The translations under genes were made by a program, and so were the position numbers. From Dromiciops gliroides (lineage: Eukaryota > Chordata > Mammalia > Microbiotheria > Microbiotheriidae), in the NCBI RefSeq assembly GCF_019393635.1, contig NC_057863.1:37798857-37862856 (forward strand): 64,000 nt of DNA. Direction: 5' to 3'. The notes beneath the pieces are model-generated. The model was not told the origin of the DNA. It saw only the letters and a list, made by a program, of their open reading frames with translations, and searched no databases. Below, in pieces: positions 1-10,812 of the stretch (the stretch's first letter is position 1; every line of letters starts with the position of its first letter).

Positions 1-490
1 TTTAAAATCTAAATGTGTGGTCACCTTAAATTAGAGCTTTAGCACCAGTCTTTGGGCATTAAGCATTTATTAAAGTATAACAGGTATTAGAAAAAAAAGA
101 ACACATGGAGTTCAGAAAGTTAAGAAAAGGCCTATCTAGCCTAGAGTTCCAGCCTGGTCTGGTTCGTCCTCAAGTCCTCCACCATGAGCCTGCTTCAACC
201 ACGAACTGCCCGGCAGACTGAGTGTGAAAGCTTTTTATAGGTCTGGAGCAGAGGTGGTCCTTACACACTGCTTCAAGCTGATTGGTAGGTGCCATCCAAA
301 TCCATTGGTTCACTGGACTTGAAGGTGGTCTCAAATTGAGTTCAAAGTCCTTAGCTTCTGAGAACAATACCTTCTTAAGGGCTAGCCAGGTGTGGTTACA
401 ATCTAATTAACTCGAAGTAGGCTAACCAGAAAAGTCAATCACTCTCACTTAATTCAATCAATTTAGATTAATTTCCAGGTGGGCCTTTAA
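1..490 (-). mobile_element. LTR-like fragment (endogenous retrovirus fossil), minus strand, cut by window start
   Basis: Read on the minus strand, this stretch has the order of an LTR. CCAAT motifs (ATTGG on the plus strand near 280 and 304) come first, then a TATA-like CCTATAAAAAG near 231-242, then an AATAAA signal near 66-75. The remainder runs off the window edge. No coding region is attached. It is probably a solo LTR or LTR fragment. The family is not assigned and the far edge near 490 is approximate. Confidence 0.55.
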
Positions 491-589
491 GTATTTGCCA
501 AATTCTATTATTTTATCACAATATAGAAGCAAAGTTTACAGGCTCATAGATTTATATCTGAAGGAGACCTTTCGGGGCTCCCAAGCTCA

Positions 590-745
590 CTCCTCCTCCC
601 CTCTATTTTTTAGATGAAGTATTGAAGAAAAGAGAGGTTAAGTGACTTGCCCAGGGCCACAGAACAAGTGTCTGAATCAGGATTTGAATTCAGGTCCTTA
701 TGGCTCTAAGGCCAGTGCTTTATCCACTGTGCCATGGGAGATCAG
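590..745 (-). repeat. MIR/CORE-type SINE, minus strand
   Basis: The segment reads GTTAAGTGACTTGCCCAGGG, then a degraded box B region and TTTATCCACTGTGCCA. This is the reverse complement of the tRNA-like head and core of mammalian MIR-type SINEs. No clear duplications flank it, so the copy is old. Confidence 0.75.
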
Positions 746-1329
746 GAAAGGCCTCATGGACAACTGGGGAGAAGGGAAGTTAGTGAAGAAGTGTCTCGTT
801 ATGGAATGAACACTCCTGCTACCAACACAGATGAGTTCTTCACTCCTTTATTGATTGTGTTCAGGAGTTAAAGTAGCCATGAGTAAAAAACAAACCAAAC
901 CAAACAACCCCTCCCACAATGGGCCACACTACGCGTGAGGGAAATGCCTTCAAACTGAGCTATCTTTGTCCTTGAACAACAGAAATATCATCCCTGGACA
1001 AACTTATACCTGAAATCTTTTTAACTTGATGAGAATCACTAGTGCTTGGGCACCACTTGCATTGCTTCTGTGAAACCAGGGCCACTTCCATAGGACAATG
1101 AGGCATCCACATTGACATTTTGAAGAAATGTGTGAGGATATTAAAATAACTATGCATGAGGGGCTCAAATCTTGTCCCCAAAGATATGGAGGGGGTGGAG
1201 CAGAGTGTCATCTGAATATGGAAGTGTACCTGTGCCTTTAATATGTGTGTGCAGGAGCAAAATGATGGAGAGGAAAGAAAATGAGGAAGAAATAGAAGGG
1301 ACTACTATACTGACTGCCTAGAGAAAAAG
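746..1329. other. Unassigned intergenic sequence
   Basis: No gene, RNA or repeat is recognised here. Short frames in this stretch lack domain signatures and are regarded as chance. Confidence 0.5.
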
Positions 1330-1510
1330 AAGCCACCATCTAGGTGTGCTTTAAGATTTGCAAAATACATCATTGTATCTTTTACAACAACCATTGGAGG
1401 TAGATGCTTTTATTATCTCAATTTTACACATGAGGAAATTGAGGCCCAGGGTCACACAGCCAGTAATTGTCTGGGGCAGCATTTAAGCAGAGGGCTTCCT
1501 GACCCAAACT
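1330..1510 (-). repeat. MIR-like SINE, minus strand
   Basis: The order AAGATTTGCAAAATACAT, ATTTTACACATGAGGAAATTGAGGC and GGGTCACACAGCCAGTAA is the minus-strand core and tRNA-related part of a MIR/THER1-type SINE. From about 1545 to 1700 there may be weak CR1/L3 similarity (ATCATAGAACTAAGAAAATC), too degraded to call. Confidence 0.7.
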
Positions 1511-1940
1511 CTACAACCAATCTAAATGCATATGATATGAAAAAATCATAGAACTAAGAAAATCTTTATAGATCATCTTGCCCAGCACTCATCTTCTTAG
1601 AAATAAGTATAGTAAAGCACAGCAATGGTGGATCGCCAAGGCCGCACAAATAATGTCAGTGAGCAGTAAATTCCAAGATGTTAGGGTCCTTGGTCACTAC
1701 ACCCCATTTCTACAGGGTGGATGCTGCCAAGGTAAAACTATCATCCTTGAATAATTAAACTGTTCATGTTGATAAGGAGTATTAAAAATTGAATCTGACC
1801 ACATAGTAGTGGCCACTCATCTAAGACCTCAATTACAAATTATTTTCTTAAAAGGAAAAAGGATGATCACTTCAAGAAAATCAGGTGAAGTAAAAGATAT
1901 AAGTGCCTAATGTCTTTTAGCTTTTAAAACACCATGACAT

Positions 1941-2100
1941 GGGGCAGTTAGGTGGTGCAGTGGATAGAGCACCAGCCCTGGATTCAGAAGGACCTGAGTT
2001 CAAATCTGACCTCAGACACTTGACACTAGCTGTGTGACCCTGGGCAAGTCACTTAACCCCGATTGCCTCACCAAAGCAAAACAAAACAAAACAAAAAACA
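1941..2100 (+). repeat. WSINE1-like SINE, plus strand
   Basis: A near-complete copy starts at GGGGCAGTTAGGTGGTGCAG, carries box A- and box B-like motifs and GCTGTGTGACCCTGGGCAAG, and ends in a CAAAA-repeat tail. Flanking CATGACAT and AGTGACATG look like a slightly diverged target-site duplication. Confidence 0.9.
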
Positions 2101-2109
2101 CAGTGACAT

Positions 2110-2440
2110 GAACAAGGGATTACCATTGTTCTGCTCGAGTTCAGCAGACAACACCAGGAGCAACCAGTGGAACTGGGAGAGGGACAGATTGAGGCTCGAT
2201 GTCAGGAAAACCTTCCTATAAGAGTTGTTCCCAAGTGGAAAGGTCTGCCTCTGTTACTCATTGAGTTCATCTCAGTAGAGGTCTTTACACTGAGGGAAGA
2301 TGACCACTCATTAGTGATGGTGTTGTCATTGCTGATATTGTAGAGATGACACTTTTTTAGGTACAAGTTGGCCTTGGGAGTCTCAGAATTCTCTTCCAAC
2401 TCTGAGATTTCTATGATTCTCAACACCATTCTCACACAGG
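2110..2440 (+). repeat. CR1/L3-type LINE 3' fragment, plus strand
   Basis: The stretch contains motifs typical of the 3' end of mammalian L3/CR1 elements. These include GAGGCTCGATGTCAGGAAAA, a low-similarity middle, and the ending CTCTTCCAACTCTGAGATTT. It is a non-coding ancient LINE remnant. Confidence 0.65.
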
Positions 2441-3190
2441 AGGGACAATTGTGCAGGGAAAAGCAGAAATGCTTCCTTTAAAGCTTTGAGTCTTAGATGC
2501 TACCTAGAGAAATTATATGAATTCAGGTATCAAAGCTTTCGATTGCATTGCCATTTCATTTTGTAGTTTTGTTCTGTACTTTTTTATAAACATCTTCCCA
2601 CATTCATTTCAAAAGGCGATGATCCCATGTATATAATTTTCTACCACCAACATACACAATCAAAATGACTAATTCCAATGTCACTGCTGGTTAGAAGCAA
2701 TGATGAGTTACTAAATTCCGTGCACGGGTTTTCAGCTACAAATACCTGAAAATCATCCTGGTATTGTGAGTAGCACACCACAATATTAAATTGGCTTTAC
2801 TATACATATAGATATGCAATTATTCGCCCATTTTAACAATAAGAAATGCCCTGCATTATCATCCTTTGTTGGAATGGGAAAGACCGGCAACATGATTCAG
2901 ATAGTCTGCAGCCTTTAAAGAAAAAAAAAAAAGAACTAAACAGTGTATATTATATTATTACACTGAGGAGCTCAAACACAGCTCCACAGAAGGCTTGGGA
3001 GGGGTTAGAGAACAAGGGAGATTAAGAAATATAGCCAAATGAGAAAAGATGTGCCCATTATGTGTTGAGAAATAAGAGACATGAAACATTTGTGTTATTG
3101 TGAAGATGGTGCAGTTTACATGGTGAATCCTTATTCTTTGCAGATAGGCAGAATGGTTTTCAGTTGGCCAAATTGTATTGCCTAAGGAGG
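2441..3190. other. Unassigned AT-rich intergenic sequence
   Basis: Nothing recognisable. Short A-runs occur around 2920-2935. Confidence 0.5.
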
Positions 3191-3194
3191 AAAA

Positions 3195-3345
3195 CATCAG
3201 GTACTGACACTTTTTAGCTGTTGACTCTGGGCCTTGATTCCCTCATCTGTAGAATGAGGAAAATATACTTGAACTACCTACAGAATGGAATTGTTGTGAA
3301 GGACAGTTTTTGTAAGTCTTAAAGTAGTATATGTGTGTGAGGGTC
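3195..3345 (+). repeat. MIR-like SINE fragment, plus strand
   Basis: TTAGCTGTTGACTCTGGGCC followed by CCCTCATCTGTAGAATGAGG resembles the middle of MIR in sense orientation. It is degraded. The next stretch, about 3346-3695, is unassigned. Confidence 0.55.
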
Positions 3346-3695
3346 TTTAATTTTTTTTATTACTCATTCCTCAGGATAACATGCAGGGGACTCTGCATTC
3401 TTAAAATCTGCAATAGTGGAGTAAAAAGTCCTGCAGGGACTAGATGGAAAAATTTTGGGTAAAGTCTGGAAAGAGACTGTAGACCAAATACTTATAAGCC
3501 AAAATGAGAGCAGCTAGATTGAGTGTTGCTCATCACCAAAAGAAACAACTGGGTAAAGATTAATGAACTGTGTAGCATTGAGAAGCCACCACGAATCTTT
3601 GAATTGTCTAGAAACACTTAAAAGAGTCCAGTTGTAGAGGTCACAAATATTGATGGTGTCATTGATCCTTGAAGTAGTAATGTAAACAAATTTCA

Positions 3696-4080
3696 TCCTC
3701 AATCAATCAATAGACATTATTAAGCACCAACTATGTGCTAGACGCTGGAGATACAAAAAAAGGCAAGTTTCAATCTATCATGCTGGTCTGTTTAGGTCAT
3801 TCTGGATCTTGGTTCTGTTTCTCAGAATATTAGGTAAGCTCCCCACATTGCTATTACTTGCAAAACTGATAACACGTCTTCTTTGAATCCATTGATAATA
3901 ATGTTGAAAAAGTCAGGGCCAAAAACAGAGCTCTGCTGAATGAATGAGTAAATAAACACTTATGAAGCATTTATATGCCAAGCGCTGTTGATATATCAGT
4001 AAGCAAGACAGTCCCTGATTTCAATGTGTTTTCATTTTAAAAGGGAAAGACCAACATCTATAGGGGAATGTGGTAGCTTA
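3696..4080. repeat. Long dispersed repeat pieces with a CR1/L3 fragment between them
   Basis: AATCAATCAATAGACATTAT and CACCAACTATGTGCTAG mark the start of the long dispersed repeat seen repeatedly in this window. A minus-strand CR1/L3 fragment follows at about 3785-3940 (TTGATAATAATGTTGAAAAA, GGGCCAAAAACAGAGCTCTG). A second start of the dispersed repeat is at about 3940-4080. Edges are approximate. Confidence 0.6.
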
Positions 4081-4670
4081 GGAGTAGTGTTTAGGGCAGG
4101 GAAGTGCAAGGGATGATGACTCAAGTCACAAGGCAATGGATTGAAAAGACACTTCTAGGAATGGCAGTGTTGACTTCATTATTTTTTTCAGTGATGGAAT
4201 TTGAAAGTAGGGAAAGAGGGGTGAAAGGGGAAGGAAAAAGTAGTTGGTGGGTGGGTCTAGGCCTAGGAAAGATAAGGTGAAAAGTCCAGGGTCCAAGGTA
4301 AGGAGGCAGAGGCTTGAGTGTAGGATCATTAAAACCTGAATATAATTAGGAAGTGATGAAGAAGGAGGAGGAGGAGGAGGAGGAGGAGGACTAGAACAAG
4401 AATGAGAATGATGTTGATGATTTAAGTGGAATGGGTTTTATTAGTGTGGGTGCCCCCCTACACTTACAAATCTCAGTAGACAGTCTCAACTAATTGTAGT
4501 AGTCAAAATATTCATTATTCAGTAGTCATGCCTTCTGGTAATGAGTTTCTCTAAAATTTGTTGGACTGATCTTAACAGAGAGTATGGAGACAGACATACT
4601 TAAAGTCTTTCCAAGTTGGTAGGAAGTACCAAAACTTTAATTCTATTGGGGGAGTCAATTTAATTCAAAT
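4081..4670. other. Unassigned sequence with a short (GGA)n tract
   Basis: No gene is seen. A GGA trinucleotide tract of about ten units lies at roughly 4361-4390. Confidence 0.6.
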
Positions 4671-4671
4671 A

Positions 4672-4768
4672 AATTCAACTCAACAGAGGGACATTTACTA
4701 GGTGTTCATTCTGTACAAGGCTTTGTGCTAGATGCTGGGGCTATAAAAGCAAAAATGAAATGGCCCCT
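4672..4768 (+). repeat. Long dispersed repeat, 5' part
   Basis: GGACATTTACTAGGTGTTCA, GCTAGATGCTGGGG and ATAAAAGCAAAAATGAAATG match the start of the dispersed repeat at 3696, 23110, 54900 and 60560. Here it is cut short just before a MIR-type SINE. Confidence 0.55.
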
Positions 4769-5040
4769 GTATTTAGCCAGGTAGCATAGTGAATAGTGCA
4801 CTGGGCCTGGAGTCAGCAAGGCCTGAGTTCAAATCTAAGCTCAGACACTAACTGTATTAGCCTAGGCAACCCATAACCTCTGTCTTCCTCTGTTTCCTCA
4901 ACAGTAAAATGGGGATAATAATAGCATCTACATCTCCAGGTTGTTGTGAGGATCAAATGAGATAATATTTGTAAAATGTTTAGCACAGGGTCTGACACAT
5001 AGTAGGTGTTTGATAAATGCTTGTTTCCTTCCTCATGGAA
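4769..5040 (+). repeat. Near full-length MIR/THER1-type SINE, plus strand
   Basis: A tRNA-like head (CCTGGAGTCAGCAAGGCCTG, GAGTTCAAATC) is followed by the core (CAGTAAAATGGGGATAATAA). The 3' tail resembles L2 ends (ATAGTAGGTGTTTGATAAAT). The order and length fit a nearly complete MIR-type SINE. The following 5041-5290 is unassigned. Confidence 0.8.
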
Positions 5041-5296
5041 CATGATTCTATCTTGAAAGTTTAAAGTCCTTTCCACACCCTGAGGCCTGAAAGAAGAAAG
5101 CTGGAAAGATCCAAAACTCTCTGACTCTTTAAGAGCTGGAAGGTGGGGTGGAGAGAGAATATCTGTCTGAGGCCAAATTTAAAGTTTCTCTTCACCCTAC
5201 CCCAGGTAGTTCCTTCTCAGCAGGGTTTAGCTACAATGCATCCTGGCTTCAATTTCTAGAATTCCCCTTCTTTACTCGATTAATAATGTGTGGATA

Positions 5297-5445
5297 GGTC
5301 AGCTAGGTGGTACAGTGTATAAAGCACCGGCCCTGGATTCAGGAGTACCTGAGTTCAAATTCGGCCTCAGACACTTAACACTTACTAGCTGTGACCCTGG
5401 GCAAGTCACTTAACCCCAATTGCCCTGCAAAAAAATAAAATAAAA
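5297..5445 (+). repeat. WSINE1-like SINE with target-site duplication
   Basis: Head GGTCAGCTAGGTGGTACAGT, middle GACCCTGGGCAAGTCACTTA and an A-rich tail are present. The flanks TAATGTGTGGAT (5284-5295) and TAATGTATGGAT (5446-5457) differ by one base and mark the insertion site. Confidence 0.92.
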
Positions 5446-5596
5446 TAATGTATGGATTATTTCAGGACAAGGCTGTTTCCTCAGCCTTTTGGATTCTGGT
5501 CCATTCAAAGCCCTTTCAGTACTTCATCTAAAGCCTATTGTGACTGACCAAGATATGTTACCATATAGTTAATAGGATGGTTTCAACACTACATTT

Positions 5597-6425
5597 ACAA
5601 CTAATTTCAGTAGTCAAAGGGTATGAACAAATAGTTCTCTTTTTTCTTAATAATATTTTATTTTCAGAAAATATTGGATGTTGGAGGGGACATGGGAAAT
5701 CTTGGACAGCAATCCACTGTTGGTGGAGTTGTGAAATAATCCAACCATTCTGGAGAGCAATTTGGAACTATACCCAAAGGGCTATAGAACTGTGTATACC
5801 CTTTGATCCAGCAATACCACTGCTAAGTTTACATCCAAAAGACATACCCAAAAAGAGAAAAAGACATAATTGTAGAAAAATATTTATAACAGCTCTTTTT
5901 GTGGTGGCTAAGAATTAGAAATCAAAGGAATTCCCATCAATTGGGGAATGGCTAAACAAACTGGTATATGATGGTGATGGAATATTATTGTGTCATAAGA
6001 AATGACAAGTAGGATGACTTCAGAAAGACCTGGAAAGACACATATGAAATAATGTATTATGAAGTGAGCAGAACTAAGAGAACACTATAGACAGAAACAG
6101 TAATATTGTTTGATGAAGAACTGTGAATGACACAGCTATTCTCAACAATACAACGATTCAAGACAGTTCCAAAGGATTATTGATGAAACATACTATCCAC
6201 CTCCAAAGAAAGAACAGATATTGATGAAACAGACTGAAGCATGCTATTTTTCACTTTTTTCTTTTAATCAATTTTTTTGTAAAAATGACAAATATGATAA
6301 TCTTTTACATAATCATACAAGTATAACCCATATGTGATTGTTTGCTGCCTCAGGGAGGGGGGAGGAGAGGGAGGGAAAGAGGAGTAAAAATTGGAACCAA
6401 AAATTACAAATAAAATGTTTATAAT
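5597..6425 (+). mobile_element. 5'-truncated L1 LINE, 3' end of ORF2 plus 3' UTR, plus strand
   Basis: Translation gives an L1 ORF2 C-terminal pattern: CWRG near the start, HCWWSCEIIQPFWRAIW, FDPAIPLL, KIFITALFVVAKN, then a stop, with further matching peptide in other frames (PSIGEWLNKL). This is the cysteine-rich C-terminal region of ORF2. It is followed by the 3' UTR with ATGTGATTGTTTGCTGCCTC and a GGGAGGGGGGAGG polypurine stretch. Stops and frame changes make it dead. It is homologous to the L1 tail at 42595-43695 and meets an inverted L1 end at 6430. Confidence 0.85.
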
Positions 6426-6429
6426 TAAA

Positions 6430-6716
6430 AATTATAATATTTTAATTTTCCCCCAGTTATATGTAAAGACAATTTTTAAACATTCATTTAAAAAAATTTT
6501 TGAATTTCAAATTTTCTCTCTCTCCCTCACTTCCCCCTCCCTGAAATAGTGACATAATACAGATTATACACATTCAATCATACAAAACATATTACCTTAT
6601 TAGTCATGCTGTGAAAGAAGATACAAACTCAAAGTGGGGGGACATGAAAAAAATAGAGAAAGTGAAAAATAGTATGTTTCAATCTGCATTCAGACTCCAT
6701 TGGACAAACAAATAGT
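6430..6716 (-). mobile_element. L1 LINE 3' UTR fragment, minus strand
   Basis: Its reverse complement (GATTGAAACATACTATTTTT, then a CAGGGAGGGGGAAG polypurine stretch, then AATGTTTAAAAATTG) resembles the 3' UTR of the plus-strand copy just upstream. The two L1 ends are therefore tail to tail. No coding part is retained. Confidence 0.7.
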
Positions 6717-6750
6717 CTGAAGAGAATTGCAAACTATTAAGAACCATGAG

Positions 6751-6897
6751 AGACAGCTAGGTGGTGCAGTGGATAGAGCACCAGCCCTGGAGTCAGGAGG
6801 ACCTGAGTTCAAATCTGGCCTCAGACACTTGACACTTACTAGCTGTGGGACCCTGGGCAAGTCACTTAACCCCAATTGCCTCACTAAAAAAAAAAAA
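6751..6897 (+). repeat. WSINE1-like SINE with target-site duplication
   Basis: A complete SINE (AGACAGCTAGGTGGTGCAGT to AATTGCCTCACT) ends in an A12 tail. AAGAACCAT occurs at both flanks (about 6739 and 6897). Its minus-strand translation yields the recurrent RQLGLSDLPRV peptide, which is only the antisense of the SINE. Confidence 0.93.
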
Positions 6898-7332
6898 GAA
6901 CCATTTGAAAGGATTTTTCATATCACTAATAATCTGAAAATACATAATCAAAACAATTTCAAGGTTTTACCTCACATCCAGCAAATAGGCAAACATGACA
7001 AAAGCTGGAATATCCAATGCTGGGGAGGTTGCATTTTATGTCAGATATTTGGGGGTGGGGGGATGTATTGATTGGTTTTGCTGGATGTTTTCCCCTCTTC
7101 TTTCAATTTTTCTTGTTTCAAAAAACAATATTCGTTATAAAAGATGAGTCTCTGGGAGGAGTATAGGAGAGTGGGAAATCTAGACAATATACACACAAAA
7201 GCCATCAATAAAAATCCATTTCACAGGCAATTGAATGAAACAAAATATAAAGATCAATATGCAATATTGATCAAAAAAAAAAAAGAAAGAAATGAGGACG
7301 CCTCTCCCATCCTTCTTTGCAAGGGAGGGTGG
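6898..7332 (+). mobile_element. L1-like ORF2 3' fragment plus unassigned tail
   Basis: From about 6907 to 7045 the sequence parallels the REMQIK...CWGGC part of L1 ORF2, in sense and heavily decayed. A poly-pyrimidine and A-rich stretch follows to about 7140. From 7140 to 7332 nothing is recognised except an A-rich run at 7274-7285. Confidence 0.5.
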
Positions 7333-8017
7333 TGAGAGAATTAAATGTACTCTCCTCAGTAGGCAGGATACATTATTTTTCTCTCCTGACTCCCCCCTCC
7401 CCAATTCCCTTCCTTTTCCTGCTGAACTACCAGTTACAATTAAGAGAAACTAGTGGTATGTGTTCCCCTTAGATAGGGCAGGCCACATTGTTCAAGTCCC
7501 AAGGTCCCCCCCTCTTTTCCCTCTTCTACTGAATTGGCAAATAATAAGAAGGCCATAAAATCCCCATACAATCACAAGTTGTCCCACAAGGATGATTTCT
7601 TCTCAGAATCAGGGAGTTTAGGATTCTAACCCAAACCAGTCCCCCTGTTTCCCCCAGTTAATCCCAAATTGCACTGAGCTTGCTTAATAAGCTTCATGCA
7701 TAGTACCTAACACACCCCTGGGTGGAGATTTGACATTATAATTAGACATGCATTGTATGCTCAGGTTGGGGATACATGTTTAGGAGTTAATATGAAGTAG
7801 GAGTATGGTGAAGAATGTGCATCTAGAGCAGCCACCCAATGGCAAAATGGAGGAGAGAATCTTTGCATTAGGGACAGAATATAAGGATCCACTTTGACGC
7901 GCATGCTTTGCACAGCTTCCTTGGAAGTGCGTGCCCTTTCTTGCAAGATCATAATAAAATGGCCTTCCTACTTTGCACAAGTCTGGGAGTCCTGCCTCAG
8001 TTTACCCATTTCTAACA
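7333..8017 (+). repeat. 5' LTR of the endogenous retrovirus
   Basis: It begins TGAGAGAATTAAATGT and ends at TTTCTAACA, matching the 3' LTR along its length. A TATA-like ATATAAGGATC and a polyadenylation signal lie in its last 200 bp. Confidence 0.85.
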
Positions 8018-8019
8018 AT

Positions 8020-8037
8020 TGGGGGCTCGTCCAGGAT
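8020..8037 (+). other. Retroviral primer binding site, tRNA-Pro type
   Basis: TGGGGGCTCGTCCAGGAT lies two bases past the LTR end. It differs at one base from the usual tRNA-Pro complement, TGGGGGCTCGTCCGGGAT. Confidence 0.85.
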
Positions 8038-8480
8038 TTTTTTTGGGTGACTGACCAGGTAAAAGGAATGCCCACCAGAGAAGGATGGCACCGCCCCATC
8101 AACATCTGGTGGTAGGTAATCACTAGTGGCTTCCCCTCTGATTGGTGATCAGCAGTCTGAGACTGTTGAATGGGGTCTGATGCAAATCAGAGAATGCGGG
8201 AGGACTAGCTTCCTGACTTGGCCATTTGGGGGCTGGCAGAAACTGTGCACAAAACAAGGTCTGAAACATGTCATCATTAGGACACAAAGTAATGCCTTGT
8301 TGCTCCTGGAAGTCCTACCAGGGAGACCGAGATGGCAGATCTCAGTCAGGAGGAGAGGTAGGATGTGAGTCAGGGAAAACAAGAGAAAAAGAAGAGCTCA
8401 TCACTGTTGGGTTTATGTGTTTTATGTGTGTTTTGTGTAGTTATGTTTCTATCAAGTGTTATAATTGTGTGAACAATAAG

Positions 8481-8645
8481 TTTTTTTTTCTTTTTTTCTT
8501 TCTTTTTTTTTTTGTGTGGGGCAATTGGAGTTGACTTGCCCAGGGTCACACAGCTAGTAAGTGTTAAGTGTCTGAGGCTGGATTTGAACTCAGGTCCTCC
8601 TGAATCTGGGGTCGGTGCTCTATCCACTGCGCCATCTAGCTGCCC
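8481..8645 (-). repeat. WSINE1-like SINE, minus strand, inside the retrovirus
   Basis: A T-rich tail complement (8481-8514) precedes GACTTGCCCAGGGTCACACA, TCCACTGCGCCATCTAGCTG and the head end CCCC. It is the first of three adjacent minus-strand copies. Confidence 0.9.
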
Positions 8646-8659
8646 CTATAAACATTTTC

Positions 8660-8820
8660 ATTATTTTTTGTTTGTTTGTTTGTTTTGAGGGGCATTTGGG
8701 GTTAAGTGACTTGCCCAGGGTCACACAGCTAGTAAGTGTCAAGTGTCTGAGGATGGATTTGAACTCAGGTACTCCTTTATCCAGGCCCAGTGCTTTATCC
8801 ACTGTGCCACCTAGATGCCC
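8660..8820 (-). repeat. WSINE1-like SINE, minus strand, second of three
   Basis: A GTTT-repeat tail complement is followed by a full SINE ending CCACCTAGATGCCC. GAATAATAAGTTTTT just after it resembles GAACAATAAGTTTTT just before the copy at 8481. The pair therefore seems to share one outer target duplication, with one SINE inserted in the tail of the other. Confidence 0.9.
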
Positions 8821-8861
8821 TTGAATAATAAGTTTTTAGTTATTCTAAACCCTAAAAAACG

Positions 8862-9012
8862 TTCGTTTTTTGTGGGGTAATGAAGGTTAAGTGACTTGCC
8901 TAGGGTCACACAGCTAGTGAGTGTCAAATGTCCGAGGCTGGATTTGAACTCAAATTGTCCTAACTCCAGGGCTGGTGCTTTATCCACTGTACCACCTAGT
9001 TGCCCCCCCCCC
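8862..9012 (-). repeat. WSINE1-like SINE, minus strand, third of three
   Basis: GACTTGCCTAGGGTCACACA, GGATTTGAACTCA and TATCCACTGTACCACC are followed by a C-run at the head end. It is slightly more diverged than its two neighbours. Confidence 0.88.
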
Positions 9013-10086
9013 CTTTTTTGTTGTTTTCTTTTTTCTTTTTTTTAAGTTTTAAAGGACTAAAGCTTTTACTTTGGCTGGGCTGGAGGGTGGAATTTGCCAA
9101 GGGATATCTGCATTGTAAACTACACAGAGTTTGAATTGGGCATTGAAAATTGAATTCTCTGCTATCCATTCATAGCCTTAGATAAGCATTGTAAACATTG
9201 AGTTTACTGATCCTTCAAATCCTACAAGAAAGTGTGAGCATATGATTCTTTAATTTCCAAATTTTTCAGTAAACAATCAAGGAGTTCCTAGGGAATACCT
9301 GAATTTTGTAATAGTCAGATTAATGCAGAGAATCCCCTGGGTCTAACTTGGAAAAATAAGGTTTTAGTAAAATATCAGCTTACCTGCCATTTTGCAAGTT
9401 TCAGTTGATTTAAGCATGTTAAGAAGGTGTGAGGAAGTTCAATTTTGTTTTAAGGAAGAAGGGCAAATGAATGGGTATTGGTAAAATGAAGTAAAAAGAA
9501 AATTTAAGTATATAGGAATGAGAGGAGTGAAGGGCAGAAAAGAAAGTTTTAATCTGTTTGTACTGACAGAGAAAACAGTTTGGAAACTTGAGGGGGAAAA
9601 AAAAAGCATTCTGTCATTTTAAGTGCTTACCTGCAATTATCAAGGATGAACCAAAGAGTAATCGAGTTTGATTGGAAAAGCTAGTTGTATATTTAGTGTC
9701 TTGAAATCAATTTTAAAGTCACTTTTAAATTGGTATGTATGTGTTAAAATTAGGAATAACTGTAAATTATGAGACGTCTATGACAGGGGAAAGCACTGGA
9801 AGAATTTTGGAACTAAGGGTAAATTATTACTATTAAGTTGATAAATTATTGTATGGGAACATTCACAGAAAAAGAGAGCTTCTAGATTCCCCTTGATTTG
9901 TAAACTTGTCTGAAAAGAGCTTGTAAAATTCCTACACAAAGAATGGTTTTATTAAGAATTTATAAGGTTGCTTATTATATAGAAGTAATCTTTAATTACT
10001 GAGCTTTACACCAGGATAAGTGTAAATAGGATAAAATATTTTGGGACAGGAACTGATATCATTTTGAGTTTTGAATTCAGGTATAA
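9013..10086. other. Decayed interior of the endogenous retrovirus
   Basis: AT-rich, with no recognisable domain. It is taken as retroviral interior only because it lies between the LTRs. Confidence 0.5.
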
Positions 10087-10098
10087 TAGGATTCTTTT

Positions 10099-10248
10099 CT
10101 TTTCTTTTTTGTGAGGCAATTGGGGTTAAGTGATTTACCTAGGGTCACACAGCTTGTAAGTGTAAAGTGTCTGAGGCCAGATTTGAACTCAGGTCCTCCT
10201 GAATCCAGGGTCGGTGCTCTATCCACTGCGCCACCTGGCTTCCCCTAG
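10099..10248 (-). repeat. WSINE1-like SINE with perfect target-site duplication
   Basis: A T/C-rich tail complement, GTGAGGCAATTGGGGTTAAG, then TCCACTGCGCCACCTGGCTT. TAGGATTCTTTT occurs intact at 10087-10098 and at 10249-10260. Confidence 0.93.
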
Positions 10249-10664
10249 TAGGATTCTTTTCAATCTAAAAGGGGTTAAAATAAAAATGGAGGAAACCATA
10301 TGTCTTAAAGCCCCCTTTCTTTTCACGTGGCAGTTTTTGTTATAGGGCTAAGGCCTCTTTCCATGTGGCAGTTTCTGCTATGGGGGGAGGAGAGAGATCT
10401 GATAAGCATCTAGTGCCTAAGATTTTGCTATGTTATATACTGCCACCTTTGAAATCTTTTGTAGTAGAATAGTTTAAAATCAGGAATTATTTATAACATG
10501 TAAAAGTTTCAAAGAAAAATATCTTTTAAGGCTCTAATCATTGAATTGCACTGCCTAAGAACAGTTTTTGCCTTTGAATTACTTAACTCTGGTAACCAGG
10601 TCATACCCTGTCAGATCTGCTAAAGATCTGCTGGCCACAAAAGTCTTTACAATAAAAAATAGCT

Positions 10665-10812
10665 GGGGCAGCTAGGTGGTGCAGTGGATAAAGCACCGGC
10701 CCTGGATTCAGGGGGACCTGAGTTCAAATCTGCTCTCAGACACTTGACACTTACTAGCTGTGTGACCCTGGGCAAGTCACTTAACCCTCATTGTCCCACC
10801 AAATTTTTTTTT
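10665..10812 (+). repeat. WSINE1-like SINE, plus strand
   Basis: GGGGCAGCTAGGTGGTGCAG through CTTAACCCTCATTGTCCCAC, with a tail region of T and A runs. AAAATAGCT before and AAAGTAGCT after may be the target duplication. Confidence 0.92.
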
